DNA of 64,000 nt from Bordetella trematum (GCF_900078335.1 NZ_FKBR01000006.1:1-64000), one strand, 5' to 3'; shown: positions 49,147-58,880, numbered from the stretch's first letter. Numbers and translations are program-made. Notes: generated by a model not told the origin, from the letters alone.

Positions 49147-49581
49147 ATGCACAAAGTACAACGTTCCGTCCTGGTTCCTTATAGCGCGGCCCAGATGTTT
49201 GACCTGGTGGCCGAGGTGGAAAAGTACCCGGAATTCATGCCATGGTGCGGCGGCGCCGAAGTCCAGACCCGTGATGAACACGGGATGCAGGCTTCGGTGA
49301 TGATCAGCTTTGCGGGAATGAAGCAGCGCTTCACCACCCGCAATACGCATGATTATCCCCATCGCATCGATCTTCAACTGGTGGACGGCCCATTTTCCAG
49401 CCTGGTGGGCCATTGGGTGTTCGAGCCGCTGGCCGAGGACGCCTGCAAGGTGCTGTTCACCATGGAGTATGCCTTCTCCAATCGGGCGCTTGAGATGGTG
49501 GTCGGCCCGGTGTTCAACCGAATCGCCACCAGTTTCATCGAGTCCTTTACCAAGCGGGCCCAGCAGGTCTATGGCGAATGA
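49147..49581 (+). CDS. ratA: START/coenzyme Q-binding-like protein RatA
   Basis: 144 aa, a single polyketide cyclase/START-like domain (VLVPYSAAQMFDLVAEVEKY, then PEFMPWCGGAEV). E. coli RatA was described as a toxin that blocks 70S assembly, while mitochondrial Coq10 relatives bind ubiquinone; the true role is debated. Next to smpB and overlapping ratB by 11 bp. Confidence 0.92.
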   Translation: MHKVQRSVLVPYSAAQMFDLVAEVEKYPEFMPWCGGAEVQTRDEHGMQASVMISFAGMKQRFTTRNTHDYPHRIDLQLVDGPFSSLVGHWVFEPLAEDACKVLFTMEYAFSNRALEMVVGPVFNRIATSFIESFTKRAQQVYGE

Positions 49582-49912
49582 ACTGACTGTCTCGGTCTGT
49601 TATGCACGCCCGCCGCAGGCGGGTGGCATCTGGGAGCGCACCCTGCAGTTGCCCGGCGGCGCCACGCTGGAACAGGCTCTGCAGGCCAGCGGCTTTGCCC
49701 AGGCGTTCGGCGGGCAGGATCCCTGGCAGCACGGGGCAGGGGTGTTCGGCCGGCGTGCCGGGCCGCAGACGCGCCTGCGTGATGGCGACCGGGTGGAAAT
49801 CTACCGCGCCCTGAGCTTCGACCCGAAAGAGTCGCGCCGCCGGCGCGACGCGCACCGTCGCGCGCGCATCGCCGAGACGGGCGGACGCGTGCGTCCGGCG
49901 GGACTGCTCTAG
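49571..49912 (+). CDS. ratB: RnfH/RatB family ubiquitin-like protein
   Basis: 113 aa from ATG 49571 (MANELTVSVCYARPPQAGGI), within the end of ratA. A beta-grasp fold of the RnfH family (LQLPGGATLEQALQASGFAQ, then RLRDGDRVEIYRALSFDPKE) with a basic Arg-rich tail. Function is not established; it follows ratA in many genomes. Confidence 0.9.
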   Translation: MANELTVSVCYARPPQAGGIWERTLQLPGGATLEQALQASGFAQAFGGQDPWQHGAGVFGRRAGPQTRLRDGDRVEIYRALSFDPKESRRRRDAHRRARIAETGGRVRPAGLL

Positions 49913-49987
49913 CCGCTTCATTTTGCATTGCAGCAATGTCGCCGTCGAGACAAGCTGGCGGCGCAAGCTGGCTTATCATCGCTCAGT

Positions 49988-50010
49988 TGTTTACGTTTAC
50001 GTTAACGTCA
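49988..50010. promoter_or_regulatory. triple ACGT operator-like repeat upstream of the valine-catabolism operon
   Basis: TTTACGTTTACGTTAACGTCA holds ACGT three times at 6-base steps (49993, 49999, 50005). The block ACGTTAACGT (49999-50008) is a perfect palindrome. It lies 80 bases before the acyl-CoA dehydrogenase start. LiuR-type MerR regulators of branched-chain amino-acid breakdown are known, from memory, to use ACGT-containing palindromes, so this may be their operator. Confidence 0.6.
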
Positions 50011-50089
50011 TGCCAAAATGGCTGACGCCAGGTTCCGGATGCCGGCGCAGGCTGGCCCGAACCGTACCGACAAAAACAGGAGACAGGCT

Positions 50090-51244
50090 GTGGATCTCGA
50101 ACTCAACGACGAACAGCGGGCGTTTGCGCAAGCCGCGCGCGATTATGCGCAGGGCGTGCTGGCGCCGCACGCTGCCCAGTGGGATGCAGAAGGGATTTTT
50201 CCGCGCGAGGCGTTTGCCAGCGCCGGCGAGCTGGGTTTTTGCGCCATCTATGCCAATGAAAGCATCGGCGGGCTCGGTCTGCCGCGTCTGGATGCCACGC
50301 TGGTCTTCGAGGAGATGGCCGCTGTCGATCCTTCCACCACGGCCTTTCTCACCATCCACAACATGGCTACCTGGATGGTCGGGCAGTGGGGCGGCGAGGC
50401 GCTGCGCGCCGAGTGGGGCGAGGCCCTGGCCAGCGGGCAGAAACTGGCCTCCTACTGCCTGACCGAACCCAATGCCGGCTCGGATGCCGGATCGCTCACC
50501 ACACGTGCCGAGCGCGATGGCGACGCCTTCGTGCTCAACGGCGCCAAGGCCTTCATCTCGGGCGGCGGCGACACCGACCTGCTGGTGGTCATGGCGCGCA
50601 CCGGCGGCCCCGGCCCCAATGGCGTGTCGGCCTTTGCCGTGCCGGCCGACGCCGCCGGCATCACCTATGGCCGCAAGGAAGAGAAAATGGGCTGGAACAG
50701 CCAGTCCACCCGTCCAATCACTTTCGAGAACGTCCGGGTGCCGGCAGCCAATATGCTGGGCGCCGAGGGCGAGGGTTTCAAGATCGCCATGAAGGGCCTG
50801 GATGGCGGACGCATCAACATCGCCACCTGCTCGGTAGGCGCGGCCCAGGGGGCGCTGGATGCGGCGCGCCGCTACATGGACGAACGACGCCAGTTCAATC
50901 GCAAGCTGTCCGAGTTCCAGGCTTTGCAGTTCAAGCTGGCCGACATGGCCACCCACCTGGTGGCGGCGCGCCAGATGGTGCGGCTGGCCGCCTGCAAGCT
51001 CGATGGCGGCTCGCCCGATGCCAGCACCTATTGCGCCATGGCCAAGCGCTTCGCCACGGACATGGGCTTCCAGATCTGCCTGGACGCGCAGCAGATCCAT
51101 GGCGGGTATGGGTATTTGCGTGACTATCCGCTGGAGCGTCTGGTGCGCGATACTCGTGTACACCAGATTCTGGAGGGCACCAACGAGATCATGCGCGTGA
51201 TCGTGGCCCGCCAGTTGCTCGACAAGGGAGCGGATATCCGATGA
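50090..51244 (+). CDS. acyl-CoA dehydrogenase (probable isobutyryl-CoA dehydrogenase)
   Basis: 384 aa from GTG 50090, chosen for AGGAGA 6 bases upstream. Family blocks: ASYCLTEPNAGSDAGSLTTR, MGWNSQSTRPITFENVRVPA and the C-terminal QIHGGYGYLRDYPLERLVRD, RVHQILEGTNEIMRVIVARQ with the catalytic Glu. The FAD enzyme oxidises an acyl-CoA to the 2-enoyl-CoA. The next two genes act on 3-hydroxyisobutyryl-CoA and 3-hydroxyisobutyrate, so isobutyryl-CoA is the likely substrate. Overlaps the next gene by ATGA. Confidence 0.9.
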   Translation: MDLELNDEQRAFAQAARDYAQGVLAPHAAQWDAEGIFPREAFASAGELGFCAIYANESIGGLGLPRLDATLVFEEMAAVDPSTTAFLTIHNMATWMVGQWGGEALRAEWGEALASGQKLASYCLTEPNAGSDAGSLTTRAERDGDAFVLNGAKAFISGGGDTDLLVVMARTGGPGPNGVSAFAVPADAAGITYGRKEEKMGWNSQSTRPITFENVRVPAANMLGAEGEGFKIAMKGLDGGRINIATCSVGAAQGALDAARRYMDERRQFNRKLSEFQALQFKLADMATHLVAARQMVRLAACKLDGGSPDASTYCAMAKRFATDMGFQICLDAQQIHGGYGYLRDYPLERLVRDTRVHQILEGTNEIMRVIVARQLLDKGADIR

Positions 51245-52413
51245 GTGACGCAGTATTGTTCGAAGAGCGTGTCGCCGACAATGGCGCGCGCCTGGGCGTA
51301 GCCACGCTGAATGCGCCCCAGACCCTCAATGGCCTGTCGCTGGAAATGGTGGATCTGCTCGATGAGCGCCTGCAGGCCTGGGCGCGCGATCCTGCCATCG
51401 CCGTGGTGATCCTGCAGGGCGCGGGCGGCAAGGCCTTCTGCGCCGGGGGCGATCTGCACGGTCTGTACGCCAGCATGCGCGAGCACCAGGGGCAGGGCCC
51501 TTGGGCCAATCCCTATGCGCGCGACTTCTTCGAGCGTGAATACCGCCTGGACTACCGCATCCACACGTATTCCAAACCCTTGCTGTGCTGGGGCCACGGG
51601 ATCGTGATGGGCGGCGGCATGGGCCTGATGATGGGCGCCAGCCATCGCGTGGTCAGCGAGACCTCGCGCATGGCCATGCCCGAGATCACCATCGGCCTGT
51701 TTCCGGATGTGGGCGGCAACTGGTTGCTCAACCGCATGCCTGGGCGCAGCGGGCTGTTCCTTGCCCTGACTGGCGCCAACGTCAATACGTCGGACGCCTT
51801 TTTTGCGGGCATTGCCGACTTCCGCCTGGATTCGGCCGACTGGCCGGCATTCTGCGAAGATCTGTTGCGCCAGCCCTGGGCCGCCCAGCCGGGCGGGCCG
51901 GGCAGCGGCAATCTGGCGCCGCGCTCGATCAATGACGGCCTGCTGCGCCAGGCGCTGCTGGCCCGCGAGCCGGCCACGCCGCTGGAGCCGGGGCCGCTGC
52001 GTCAGCATGCCTTTCTGATCAACAGCCTGTGCGGCTCGAATCGCCTCGAAGAGGTCTATGGCGAGATCGCCACGCTCAAGGATCATGACGATCCGTGGCT
52101 GGCGCGCGCGGCCTCGACCATGCTGGCAGGCGCGCCGGGCTCGGCCCGCCTGGCTTTCGCCCTGTTGCAGCACACCCGCATGCGCTCGCTGGGCGACGTA
52201 TTCCGGGCCGAGTATGTAGCGGTGCTGGCCAGCGTCGCCGAGGGCGACTTCCAGGAAGGGATACGCGCCTTGCTGATCGACAAGGACAGGCAGCCGCGCT
52301 GGCGGCCGGCCACGTTGGCCGAGGCCGACGAGGCCTGGGTTCAGCGCTTCTTCCAGGAGCCATGGCCGCAAGGCACGCCGCATCCGCTGGCGGATCTGGG
52401 GCAGGGCATCTGA
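51241..52413 (+). CDS. 3-hydroxyisobutyryl-CoA hydrolase (enoyl-CoA hydratase/isomerase family)
   Basis: 390 aa, longer than simple enoyl-CoA hydratases (about 260 aa) and the size of HIBCH. Crotonase oxyanion-hole segments GAGGKAFCAGGDLHGLYASM and LCWGHGIVMGGGMGLMMGAS, then MPEITIGLFPDVGGNWLLNR with the catalytic Glu/Asp, are typical of this branch. It releases free 3-hydroxyisobutyrate, which mmsB oxidises. A simple enoyl-CoA hydratase role is less likely, although the hydratase step has no separate gene in this window. Confidence 0.9.
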   Translation: MSDAVLFEERVADNGARLGVATLNAPQTLNGLSLEMVDLLDERLQAWARDPAIAVVILQGAGGKAFCAGGDLHGLYASMREHQGQGPWANPYARDFFEREYRLDYRIHTYSKPLLCWGHGIVMGGGMGLMMGASHRVVSETSRMAMPEITIGLFPDVGGNWLLNRMPGRSGLFLALTGANVNTSDAFFAGIADFRLDSADWPAFCEDLLRQPWAAQPGGPGSGNLAPRSINDGLLRQALLAREPATPLEPGPLRQHAFLINSLCGSNRLEEVYGEIATLKDHDDPWLARAASTMLAGAPGSARLAFALLQHTRMRSLGDVFRAEYVAVLASVAEGDFQEGIRALLIDKDRQPRWRPATLAEADEAWVQRFFQEPWPQGTPHPLADLGQGI

Positions 52414-52473
52414 ACCGGGCGGGCGAGCGCCCGCCGACTTCCATTTTCAAACAAGAAGCAGGAGACAGGCGTC

Positions 52474-53364
52474 ATGAGCAGTATTGCATTCATTGGGCTG
52501 GGCAACATGGGCGCGCCGATGGCGCTGAACCTGGTCAAGGCCGGCCACGCGCTTACCGTGTTCGATCTGAGCCCCAACGCCGTGCGCCAGCTGACCGACG
52601 CCGGCGCGCGTGCGGCCGGCTCGGCCGCCGACGCGGTCAAGGGCGCAGACATCGTCATCACCATGCTGCCCGCCAGCAAGCATGTCGAAGGGGTCTACCT
52701 GGAGCAGGATCTGCTGGGCCAGATCGGCGCCGGCACCCTGGTGATCGATTGCAGCACCATTGCGCCCGATTCGGCCCGCAAAGTGGCTCAGGCCGCCCAG
52801 GCGCGCGGCCTGGAAATGATCGATGCGCCGGTGTCGGGAGGCACGGGCGGCGCGGCCGCCGGCACGCTGACCTTCATCGTGGGCGGCCCGCAGGCGGCGC
52901 TGGAGCGCGCCCGTCCGGTGCTGGAGAAGATGGGCAAGAACATCTTCCATGCCGGGGATGCGGGTGCGGGCCAGGTCGCCAAGATCTGCAACAACATGCT
53001 CCTGGGCATCCTGATGGCCGGCACGGCCGAGGCGCTCGCGTTGGGCGTGGCCAACGGCCTGGACCCCAAGGTGCTGTCGGACATCGTCGCCAAGAGCTCC
53101 GGGCGCAACTGGGCCACCGAACTGTACAACCCGTGGCCCGGCGTGATGGAACATGCCCCGGCGTCCAAGGGCTATGCGGGCGGTTTCGGCGTGGACCTCA
53201 TGCTCAAGGATCTGGGGCTGGCCGCCGAATCGGCGCTCAGCTCGCGCAGCGCCATTCCCCTGGGTGAGCTGGCGCGCAACCTTTACAGCCTGCACAGCAA
53301 CGGCGGCAGCGGCGGGCTGGACTTCTCCAGCATCGTCAACCTCTACGCCAGCGAGCGCGACTGA
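52474..53364 (+). CDS. mmsB: 3-hydroxyisobutyrate dehydrogenase
   Basis: 296 aa. Rossmann start IAFIGLGNMGAPMALNLVKA, substrate motif DAPVSGGTGGAAAGTLTFIV and catalytic-Lys segment GAGQVAKICNNMLLGILMAG define the beta-hydroxyacid dehydrogenase family; the HIBADH type is supported by its neighbours. It makes methylmalonate semialdehyde with NAD. No mmsA is in the window, so the pathway finishes elsewhere. Confidence 0.93.
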   Translation: MSSIAFIGLGNMGAPMALNLVKAGHALTVFDLSPNAVRQLTDAGARAAGSAADAVKGADIVITMLPASKHVEGVYLEQDLLGQIGAGTLVIDCSTIAPDSARKVAQAAQARGLEMIDAPVSGGTGGAAAGTLTFIVGGPQAALERARPVLEKMGKNIFHAGDAGAGQVAKICNNMLLGILMAGTAEALALGVANGLDPKVLSDIVAKSSGRNWATELYNPWPGVMEHAPASKGYAGGFGVDLMLKDLGLAAESALSSRSAIPLGELARNLYSLHSNGGSGGLDFSSIVNLYASERD

Positions 53365-53549
53365 GCATGCGCGCGTCGTGCCCTGCAACGGGGCGCGGCG
53401 CGCCGGGCGCATCGGGCCTGCGGGCCGCCCGGACCAATACTTAAACCCGATGCGCACCAGAGGAATTCGCATTTACGAGATGCGGCCCCATATCTATCGC
53501 GAATAGGTCAAGCCTCCTATACTTGATGCGACTTGTATCAGGAGGACAC

Positions 53550-54239
53550 ATGCCCGCCGCCAGTCATCACCGTATTTTCCGAGCCAATTGGTTGCGCGCT
53601 GCCGTGCTGGGCGCCAATGATGGGATCGTGTCGACCGCGAGCCTGATCACCGGCGTGGCCGCGGCACAGTCCTCGCCGATGGTGATCCTGACCTCGGGGG
53701 TGGCGGCGCTGGTCGCCGGCGCCTTGTCGATGGCGGCAGGCGAGTACGTGTCGGTGCATTCCCAGGCCGACATCGAGGCCGCCGATCTGCGCATGGAACA
53801 GCGCTCGCTCAAGGTCAACTCGGCCAGCGAGCTGCAGGAGCTGACGGACATCTATACCGAGCGCGGCGTGGAGCCCGCCCTGGCGCGCCAGGTGGCCGAA
53901 CAGTTGACGCGCCATGACGCGCTGGATGCGCATGCGCGCGATGAGCTTGGCATTTCCGCCTACAACCGCGCCCAGCCGGTGCAGGCTGCGCTGGCCTCGG
54001 CGGCCTCATTCGCGGCCGGCGCGGCTTTGCCGCTCGCCGTGGCCGTGAGCGTGCCGGTGCACGGCGTGATTCCCTGGGTGATCGGCGCCTCGGTCACCGG
54101 TTTGTGCATTCTTGGCGCCGTGGCCGCCCGCACCGGCGGCGCGCCGATGGGGCGCGCTGCCTTGCGGGTCGGGGTGCTGGGCGCTTTGGCAATGGCGCTG
54201 ACCGCCGGGGTCGGCGCCTTGTTCGACGTATCTGTCTGA
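53550..54239 (+). CDS. VIT1/CCC1-family transporter
   Basis: 229 aa from ATG 53550 with AGGAGG 5 bases before. Opening helix region NWLRAAVLGANDGIVSTASL and VAGALSMAAGEYVSVHSQAD are the VIT1/CCC1 signature; five transmembrane helices with a cytoplasmic charged middle. Plant and yeast relatives move Fe and Mn into vacuoles; bacterial members probably export these metals. The upstream 185 bp holds TATACT (53518-53523) followed by TGAT-N9-ATCA, a possible promoter and operator. Confidence 0.88.
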   Translation: MPAASHHRIFRANWLRAAVLGANDGIVSTASLITGVAAAQSSPMVILTSGVAALVAGALSMAAGEYVSVHSQADIEAADLRMEQRSLKVNSASELQELTDIYTERGVEPALARQVAEQLTRHDALDAHARDELGISAYNRAQPVQAALASAASFAAGAALPLAVAVSVPVHGVIPWVIGASVTGLCILGAVAARTGGAPMGRAALRVGVLGALAMALTAGVGALFDVSV

Positions 54240-54245
54240 AGACCG

Positions 54246-55217
54246 TCAGTTGATGGCGTAGGGCAGCGCTTGCAGCGTGATGGCCGGGCCATCCGCTGCG
54301 CCGACGCGCAACTGGCCGGCCGGCAGCGCCGCCAGCGTGGTTTCGAACAGCAGCCAGGCTTGCTCGCCGGCGCCGGCGGCATCGACCACGCGGCCGACCG
54401 GCTCGCCGCCTTCCTGGGCTGCGTCATAGACGTCGGTGCCCGGGGCCGCTGCGGGCAGGGCGGTGGTGCCCAGGGCCATGCGGCGCTTGACGGTGCCGCG
54501 GTAATGGCTGCGTGCGACGACTTCCTGGCCCGGATAACAGCCTTTGGTGAAACTGACGCCGTCGATCAGTTCGAGGTTGACGGTCTGGGGAATGAACAGA
54601 TCCTGGGTGGCGGCACTGATCCAGGGCAGGCCGGCGGCCAGGTCGGCGGCCTGCCAGCTTTGTTCGTCGCCGTGTGACAGACGGGCGGCGAGCGCGGCGC
54701 CATGGCTGGCCAGCTGCTCGGGGCTGGCGATCCACCACCAGCGGCGTTGGGCGCCGGGGGCGGCGATCCAGGTGCCGCTGGGCAGCTCGGCCAGGGCCCA
54801 TGGCGCGGTCGGCAGGTCGCCGCCGGCTGCCTGGGCAAGCGCCGGGATGTCTTCGGCCTGGGCGCTGATGCCGGCCACGGCCAGCTCAGGCAGGCTGAAC
54901 TTCACCTTGGCGCGCAGCACGAACATGGACAGACGCTTGAGCAGGCTCTCGGCCAGGTCGGCGCGCACCAGCGCGCGCCAGCCTTCGGGTTGCCCGCGCC
55001 ACATCACCAGGGTGGCCAGCAGACGGCCTTTGGCCGTGCAGTAGCCGGCGAAACGGGCGGCATCAGGCGGCAGGCCGGTGACGTCCTGGGTCAACTGACC
55101 GTGCAGAAAGGCGAGGGTATCGTCGCCGCTGGCGGCCAGCACGCGCAACCCGGGCAGGGCCGCGAAGCGGGCGGAACCCGGCGTGCCGGAGGGAATCGAA
55201 TCTGACAAAGGATGCAT
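54246..55217 (-). CDS. ygfZ: folate-binding iron-sulfur protein YgfZ
   Basis: 323 aa, GcvT-like fold with the YgfZ signature KGCYPGQEVVARSHYRGTVK. It helps maintain certain Fe-S enzymes such as MiaB in a folate-dependent way. It diverges from mltG, as in many proteobacteria, and converges on the VIT gene with only 6 bp between stop codons. Confidence 0.94.
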   Translation of the reverse strand: MHPLSDSIPSGTPGSARFAALPGLRVLAASGDDTLAFLHGQLTQDVTGLPPDAARFAGYCTAKGRLLATLVMWRGQPEGWRALVRADLAESLLKRLSMFVLRAKVKFSLPELAVAGISAQAEDIPALAQAAGGDLPTAPWALAELPSGTWIAAPGAQRRWWWIASPEQLASHGAALAARLSHGDEQSWQAADLAAGLPWISAATQDLFIPQTVNLELIDGVSFTKGCYPGQEVVARSHYRGTVKRRMALGTTALPAAAPGTDVYDAAQEGGEPVGRVVDAAGAGEQAWLLFETTLAALPAGQLRVGAADGPAITLQALPYAIN

Positions 55218-55359
55218 GGCGCAGGAACTTGAAGGCAGGCGGCGCGCCGCAGGGCGCGCCAGGGGTCAACAAAACTCCGATGATACCCGCCCGGCATGCC
55301 CTTAGGCAGCGTCCCGGCAGCGACGTGCGGCGGCGCGATCCATTACACTGCGCACTCTT

Positions 55360-56379
55360 ATGAAAAAACGTTTTGGTTTCTATTTCCTGCTGCTGGCCTT
55401 GATCGCCGTGCTGGCGGCCGCCATCGCGGCCGGCGGCGCCTGGTATTGGGTCAACAAACCCATGCAGCTGTCCGCCGACCGGGTCGATTTCGTGGTTGAT
55501 CCGGGCGCCACGCCGCGCGCGATCGCGCGCACCCTGAACGAGGCCGGCGTGCCGGTCTGGGAACCCGGTTTCGTATGGCTGGCCCGTCTGTCCGAGCGCG
55601 ACAAGCTGATCAAGGCCGGCGGCTACCAGGCCATCAATGGCGACAGCCCCTGGCTGTTGCTCGAACGGCTGGCGCGCGGCGACATGTCGCAACGCCAGAT
55701 CACCTTTCCGGAGGGCTGGACCTACCGGCAGATCCGCCTGGCGCTGCGCGAGCATCCGGACGTCAAGCAGACGCTTGGCGAGGTCAGCGATGCGCAGCTG
55801 CTGCAGCGCCTGGGTTCGACGCATACCTCCCCCGAAGGCTTGTTCTTCCCGGACACCTATGTGTTCACGCCGGGCAGCACCGATTACGATATCCTGCGCC
55901 GCGCCTACCAGGAGGGGCAGCGCGTGTTGCAGCAGGCCTGGGAGCAGCGCCAGCCCGACCTGCCGTTCACCACGCCCTACGAGGCCTTGATCATGGCGTC
56001 CATCATCGAGAAGGAAACCGGCCACGGCCCGGAGCGGGGGCGCATTTCCGGGGTATTCAGCAACCGCCTGCGCCTGGGCATGCTGCTGCAGACCGACCCC
56101 ACCGTGATCTACGGCATGGGCGACGCCTATCAGGGCCGCATCCGCCGGCGCGACCTGCAGACCGATACGCCCTGGAATACCTATACGCGCCCGGGCCTGC
56201 CGCCCACGCCTATTGCTTCGCCCGGACGGGCGGCCTTGCTGGCGGCGGTGCAGCCGGAGCGGCACAAGTTTCTGTATTTCGTTTCGCGCGGCAATGGCAC
56301 CAGCGAGTTCTCCGTCAATCTGTCGGAACACAACCGCAACGTGGCGCGCTACATTCTCGGGCAAGGGCAAAGCAAATGA
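55360..56379 (+). CDS. mltG: endolytic murein transglycosylase MltG
   Basis: 339 aa. One N-terminal membrane helix ([20 protein letters not shown]), a LysM-like segment, and the YceG domain with catalytic-Glu region [20 protein letters not shown] and [20 protein letters not shown]. It cuts nascent glycan strands and so limits their length. The stop overlaps tmk (ATGA). The 142 bp ygfZ-mltG gap has the GC-rich inverted repeat GGCGCGCC-GCAG-GGCGCGCC and no clear promoter. Confidence 0.96.
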   Translation: MKKRFGFYFLLLALIAVLAAAIAAGGAWYWVNKPMQLSADRVDFVVDPGATPRAIARTLNEAGVPVWEPGFVWLARLSERDKLIKAGGYQAINGDSPWLLLERLARGDMSQRQITFPEGWTYRQIRLALREHPDVKQTLGEVSDAQLLQRLGSTHTSPEGLFFPDTYVFTPGSTDYDILRRAYQEGQRVLQQAWEQRQPDLPFTTPYEALIMASIIEKETGHGPERGRISGVFSNRLRLGMLLQTDPTVIYGMGDAYQGRIRRRDLQTDTPWNTYTRPGLPPTPIASPGRAALLAAVQPERHKFLYFVSRGNGTSEFSVNLSEHNRNVARYILGQGQSK

Positions 56380-56996
56380 CCGGACGTTTCATAACCCTGG
56401 AAGGTGTCGACGGGGCGGGCAAGAGCACCCATATCGAATGGCTGGTGCAGACTTTGCGCGCCCACGGACTGGACGTGGTCTCGACCCGCGAGCCGGGCGG
56501 CACGCCGCTGGGCGAACGTCTGCGCACCTTGCTGCTGTCCGAGCCCATGGGCCTGGACACCGAGACGCTGCTGATGTTTGCGGCCCGCTGCGAACACGTG
56601 CAGCAGGTCATCGCGCCGGCGCTGGCGCGAGGTGCCTGGGTCGTCTGCGACCGCTATACGGATGCCACCTACGCCTACCAGGGGGGCGGCCGGGAACTCG
56701 GTGCGGCCCGCGTGGCCGCGCTGGAGCAATGGCTGCAACCGGCCCTGCGTCCGGACCTCACCTGGCTGTTCGACGTGCCGCTTGAGGTGGCGCGTGCGCG
56801 CATGGCCGGCGAGCGTCAGCTTGACCGCTTCGAGCAGGAAGGCCAGGCCTTCTTCGAGCGTACCCGCCAGGCCTATCACGCCCGCGTGCAGGCTGACCCC
56901 GAACGTATCCATGTCATCGACGCCAGCCAGCCGCTGGCGGCCGTGCGTGCCGCCCTGGAGGCGGATCTGCAACGCTTTCTGGCCGGCGCGGCATGA
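56376..56996 (+). CDS. tmk: thymidylate kinase
   Basis: 206 aa from ATG 56376 ([20 protein letters not shown]). P-loop GVDGAGKST at 10-18, [20 protein letters not shown], and [20 protein letters not shown]. It phosphorylates dTMP to dTDP. Overlaps both mltG and holB by 4 bp, consistent with tight coupling. Confidence 0.97.
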   Translation: MTGRFITLEGVDGAGKSTHIEWLVQTLRAHGLDVVSTREPGGTPLGERLRTLLLSEPMGLDTETLLMFAARCEHVQQVIAPALARGAWVVCDRYTDATYAYQGGGRELGAARVAALEQWLQPALRPDLTWLFDVPLEVARARMAGERQLDRFEQEGQAFFERTRQAYHARVQADPERIHVIDASQPLAAVRAALEADLQRFLAGAA

Positions 56997-58048
56997 GCCT
57001 GGTTCCGTTTCCCCCCTGGCATCTCGCGACGGCGCAGCAGTGGCTGGGCCAACGCGAACGCTTTGCGCATGCCTGGCTGGTTCACGGCGCGGCCGGCATC
57101 GGCAAACTGGATTTCGCGGCGGCCGCCGCGGCCAGCCTGTTATGCGAGTCGCCACAACAGGGATTGGCCTGTGGTCAGTGCGCCGCCTGCACCTGGGTCG
57201 CCAGCGGCAATCACCCGGATCTGCGGCGTATCCGCCCGGACGCCGTGGCCGACCAGGAAGGGCAGGCCAACGCCGAGGCGTCAACCGAGGCTGACGATGC
57301 GCCGGCCGGCGGCAGCGCCAAGAAAACCCTCTCCAAGGAAATCCGTATCGACCAGATCCGCGCTCTGGAGTCCTGGTTCAATACGGCCACCCACCGGGGC
57401 GGCTGGCGCGTGGCGCTGGTTTATCCGGCTCAGGCACTGAACGTGATTTCCGCCAACGCCTTGCTCAAGGTGCTGGAGGAGCCGCCGCCGCATACTGTTT
57501 TCCTATTGGTGGCCGACGCCCCGGACCGCCTGCTGCCGACGCTGGTGTCGCGCTGCCGTCGTTTGCCGCTGGCCATGCCCGACCGCCAGACGGCCCTGCA
57601 ATGGCTGCAGGCGCAGGGCGTGGCGCAGGGCGAAGACTGGCTGGCCGCCGCGGGCGGCGCGCCGCTGGCTGCACGCCGCCAGGCTGCCCAGGCAGACAGC
57701 CCCGTGCCGGGCTGGCTCGCGAGCCTGCTCAAGGGGTTGGCCGAGGGCGCGTCCACCGACGTGGGCACGCTGGCCGAAACCCTCGAGAAAATGCCGGCAG
57801 CCGAATGGCTCGACGCCTTGCTGCGGGCCTTCACGGACCTCAATCTGGCGGCCCATGGCGCGCCGGTGCGTTATTTTCCCAGCCTGGCGCAGGCCGCAGG
57901 CGCCGTCGCGGCCCGCGCGCAGCCCGGGCGGCTGGCGGAAACGGCACGCTGGCTGCTGCGCCAGCGCGCGCTGGCCGGGCATCCGCTCAATGGCAAATTG
58001 TTCGCTCACTCGGCCTTGCAGCGCGTGGTGCTATCCTGCCAGGCATAG
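56993..58048 (+). CDS. holB: DNA polymerase III subunit delta'
   Basis: 351 aa, AAA+ clamp-loader subunit: [20 protein letters not shown], the four-Cys zinc site (LLC, then [18 protein letters not shown]), and the sensor region [20 protein letters not shown]. It carries an acidic Ala/Glu insert (about 85-110) before [12 protein letters not shown], absent in E. coli. The modified P-loop GAAGIGKL is usual for delta'. Downstream of tmk in the common order. Confidence 0.94.
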   Translation: MSLVPFPPWHLATAQQWLGQRERFAHAWLVHGAAGIGKLDFAAAAAASLLCESPQQGLACGQCAACTWVASGNHPDLRRIRPDAVADQEGQANAEASTEADDAPAGGSAKKTLSKEIRIDQIRALESWFNTATHRGGWRVALVYPAQALNVISANALLKVLEEPPPHTVFLLVADAPDRLLPTLVSRCRRLPLAMPDRQTALQWLQAQGVAQGEDWLAAAGGAPLAARRQAAQADSPVPGWLASLLKGLAEGASTDVGTLAETLEKMPAAEWLDALLRAFTDLNLAAHGAPVRYFPSLAQAAGAVAARAQPGRLAETARWLLRQRALAGHPLNGKLFAHSALQRVVLSCQA

Positions 58049-58069
58049 CCGTCTATCGTATCTGCCTTC

Positions 58070-58840
58070 ATGTTTGTCGATTCACACTGTCATCTGAATT
58101 TCCCCGAACTGGCCGCCGACCTGCCCGGCATCCTGCAGCGCATGGAGGCCAACCAGGTCACGCATGCGCTGGTGGTCAGCGTCAATATGCCCGAATGGCC
58201 CGGCCTGATGGAGCTCGTGCGCCCGCATCAGAATCTGTGGGCCTCGGTCGGCGTGCATCCCGATTACGAAGACACGCCCGACCCCCAGCCCGAGGAGTTG
58301 CTGCGCCTGGCCCAGGACCCCAAGGTGGTCGCCATCGGCGAAACCGGCCTGGATTACTATCGCCTGAGCGAGCCGCTGGACTGGCAGCGTGAACGTTTCC
58401 GTCGCCATATCCGGGCTGCGCGTCAGGCAGGCCTGCCGCTCATCATCCATACGCGCAATTCCGCTGAAGACACCGTGCGCATCCTCAAGGAAGAGGGCGC
58501 CGAGGAAGTCGGCGGGGTGATGCACTGCTTCACCGAGACCTGGGAACTCGCTCAGGCCGCGATGGCGCTGAATTTCCATATTTCGCTCTCGGGCATCGTG
58601 ACCTTCAAGAATGCGGCCGTGGTGCACGAGGTGGCGCGCAACATGCCGCTGGACCGGCTGCTGATCGAGACGGATTCTCCCTTCCTTGCGCCGGTGCCGT
58701 ATCGCGGCAAACTCAACGACCCTGCCAAGGTCATCCATGTGGCCGAGAAGGTCGCTGACCTGAAGGGCCTGCCGGTGGCTCAGATCGCGCAGGCCTCGAC
58801 CGAAAATTTCTTCCGGCTTTTCAGCAAGATCAGGCGTTGA
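58070..58840 (+). CDS. TatD family metal-dependent hydrolase
   Basis: 256 aa. The N-terminal FVDSHCHLNF with metal-binding His pair, later PLIIHTRNSAEDTVRILKEE, GGVMHCFTETWELAQAAM and LLIETDSPFLAPVPYRGKLN are the TatD set. Members act as 3'-5' DNases; it may be TatD or YcfH by position after holB (E. coli holB-ycfH). Not a part of the Tat secretion system. Confidence 0.92.
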   Translation: MFVDSHCHLNFPELAADLPGILQRMEANQVTHALVVSVNMPEWPGLMELVRPHQNLWASVGVHPDYEDTPDPQPEELLRLAQDPKVVAIGETGLDYYRLSEPLDWQRERFRRHIRAARQAGLPLIIHTRNSAEDTVRILKEEGAEEVGGVMHCFTETWELAQAAMALNFHISLSGIVTFKNAAVVHEVARNMPLDRLLIETDSPFLAPVPYRGKLNDPAKVIHVAEKVADLKGLPVAQIAQASTENFFRLFSKIRR

Positions 58841-58880
58841 GGCGGGTTTCTTCTTTGGTTTTTCTGTGCAGGAGATGGCG

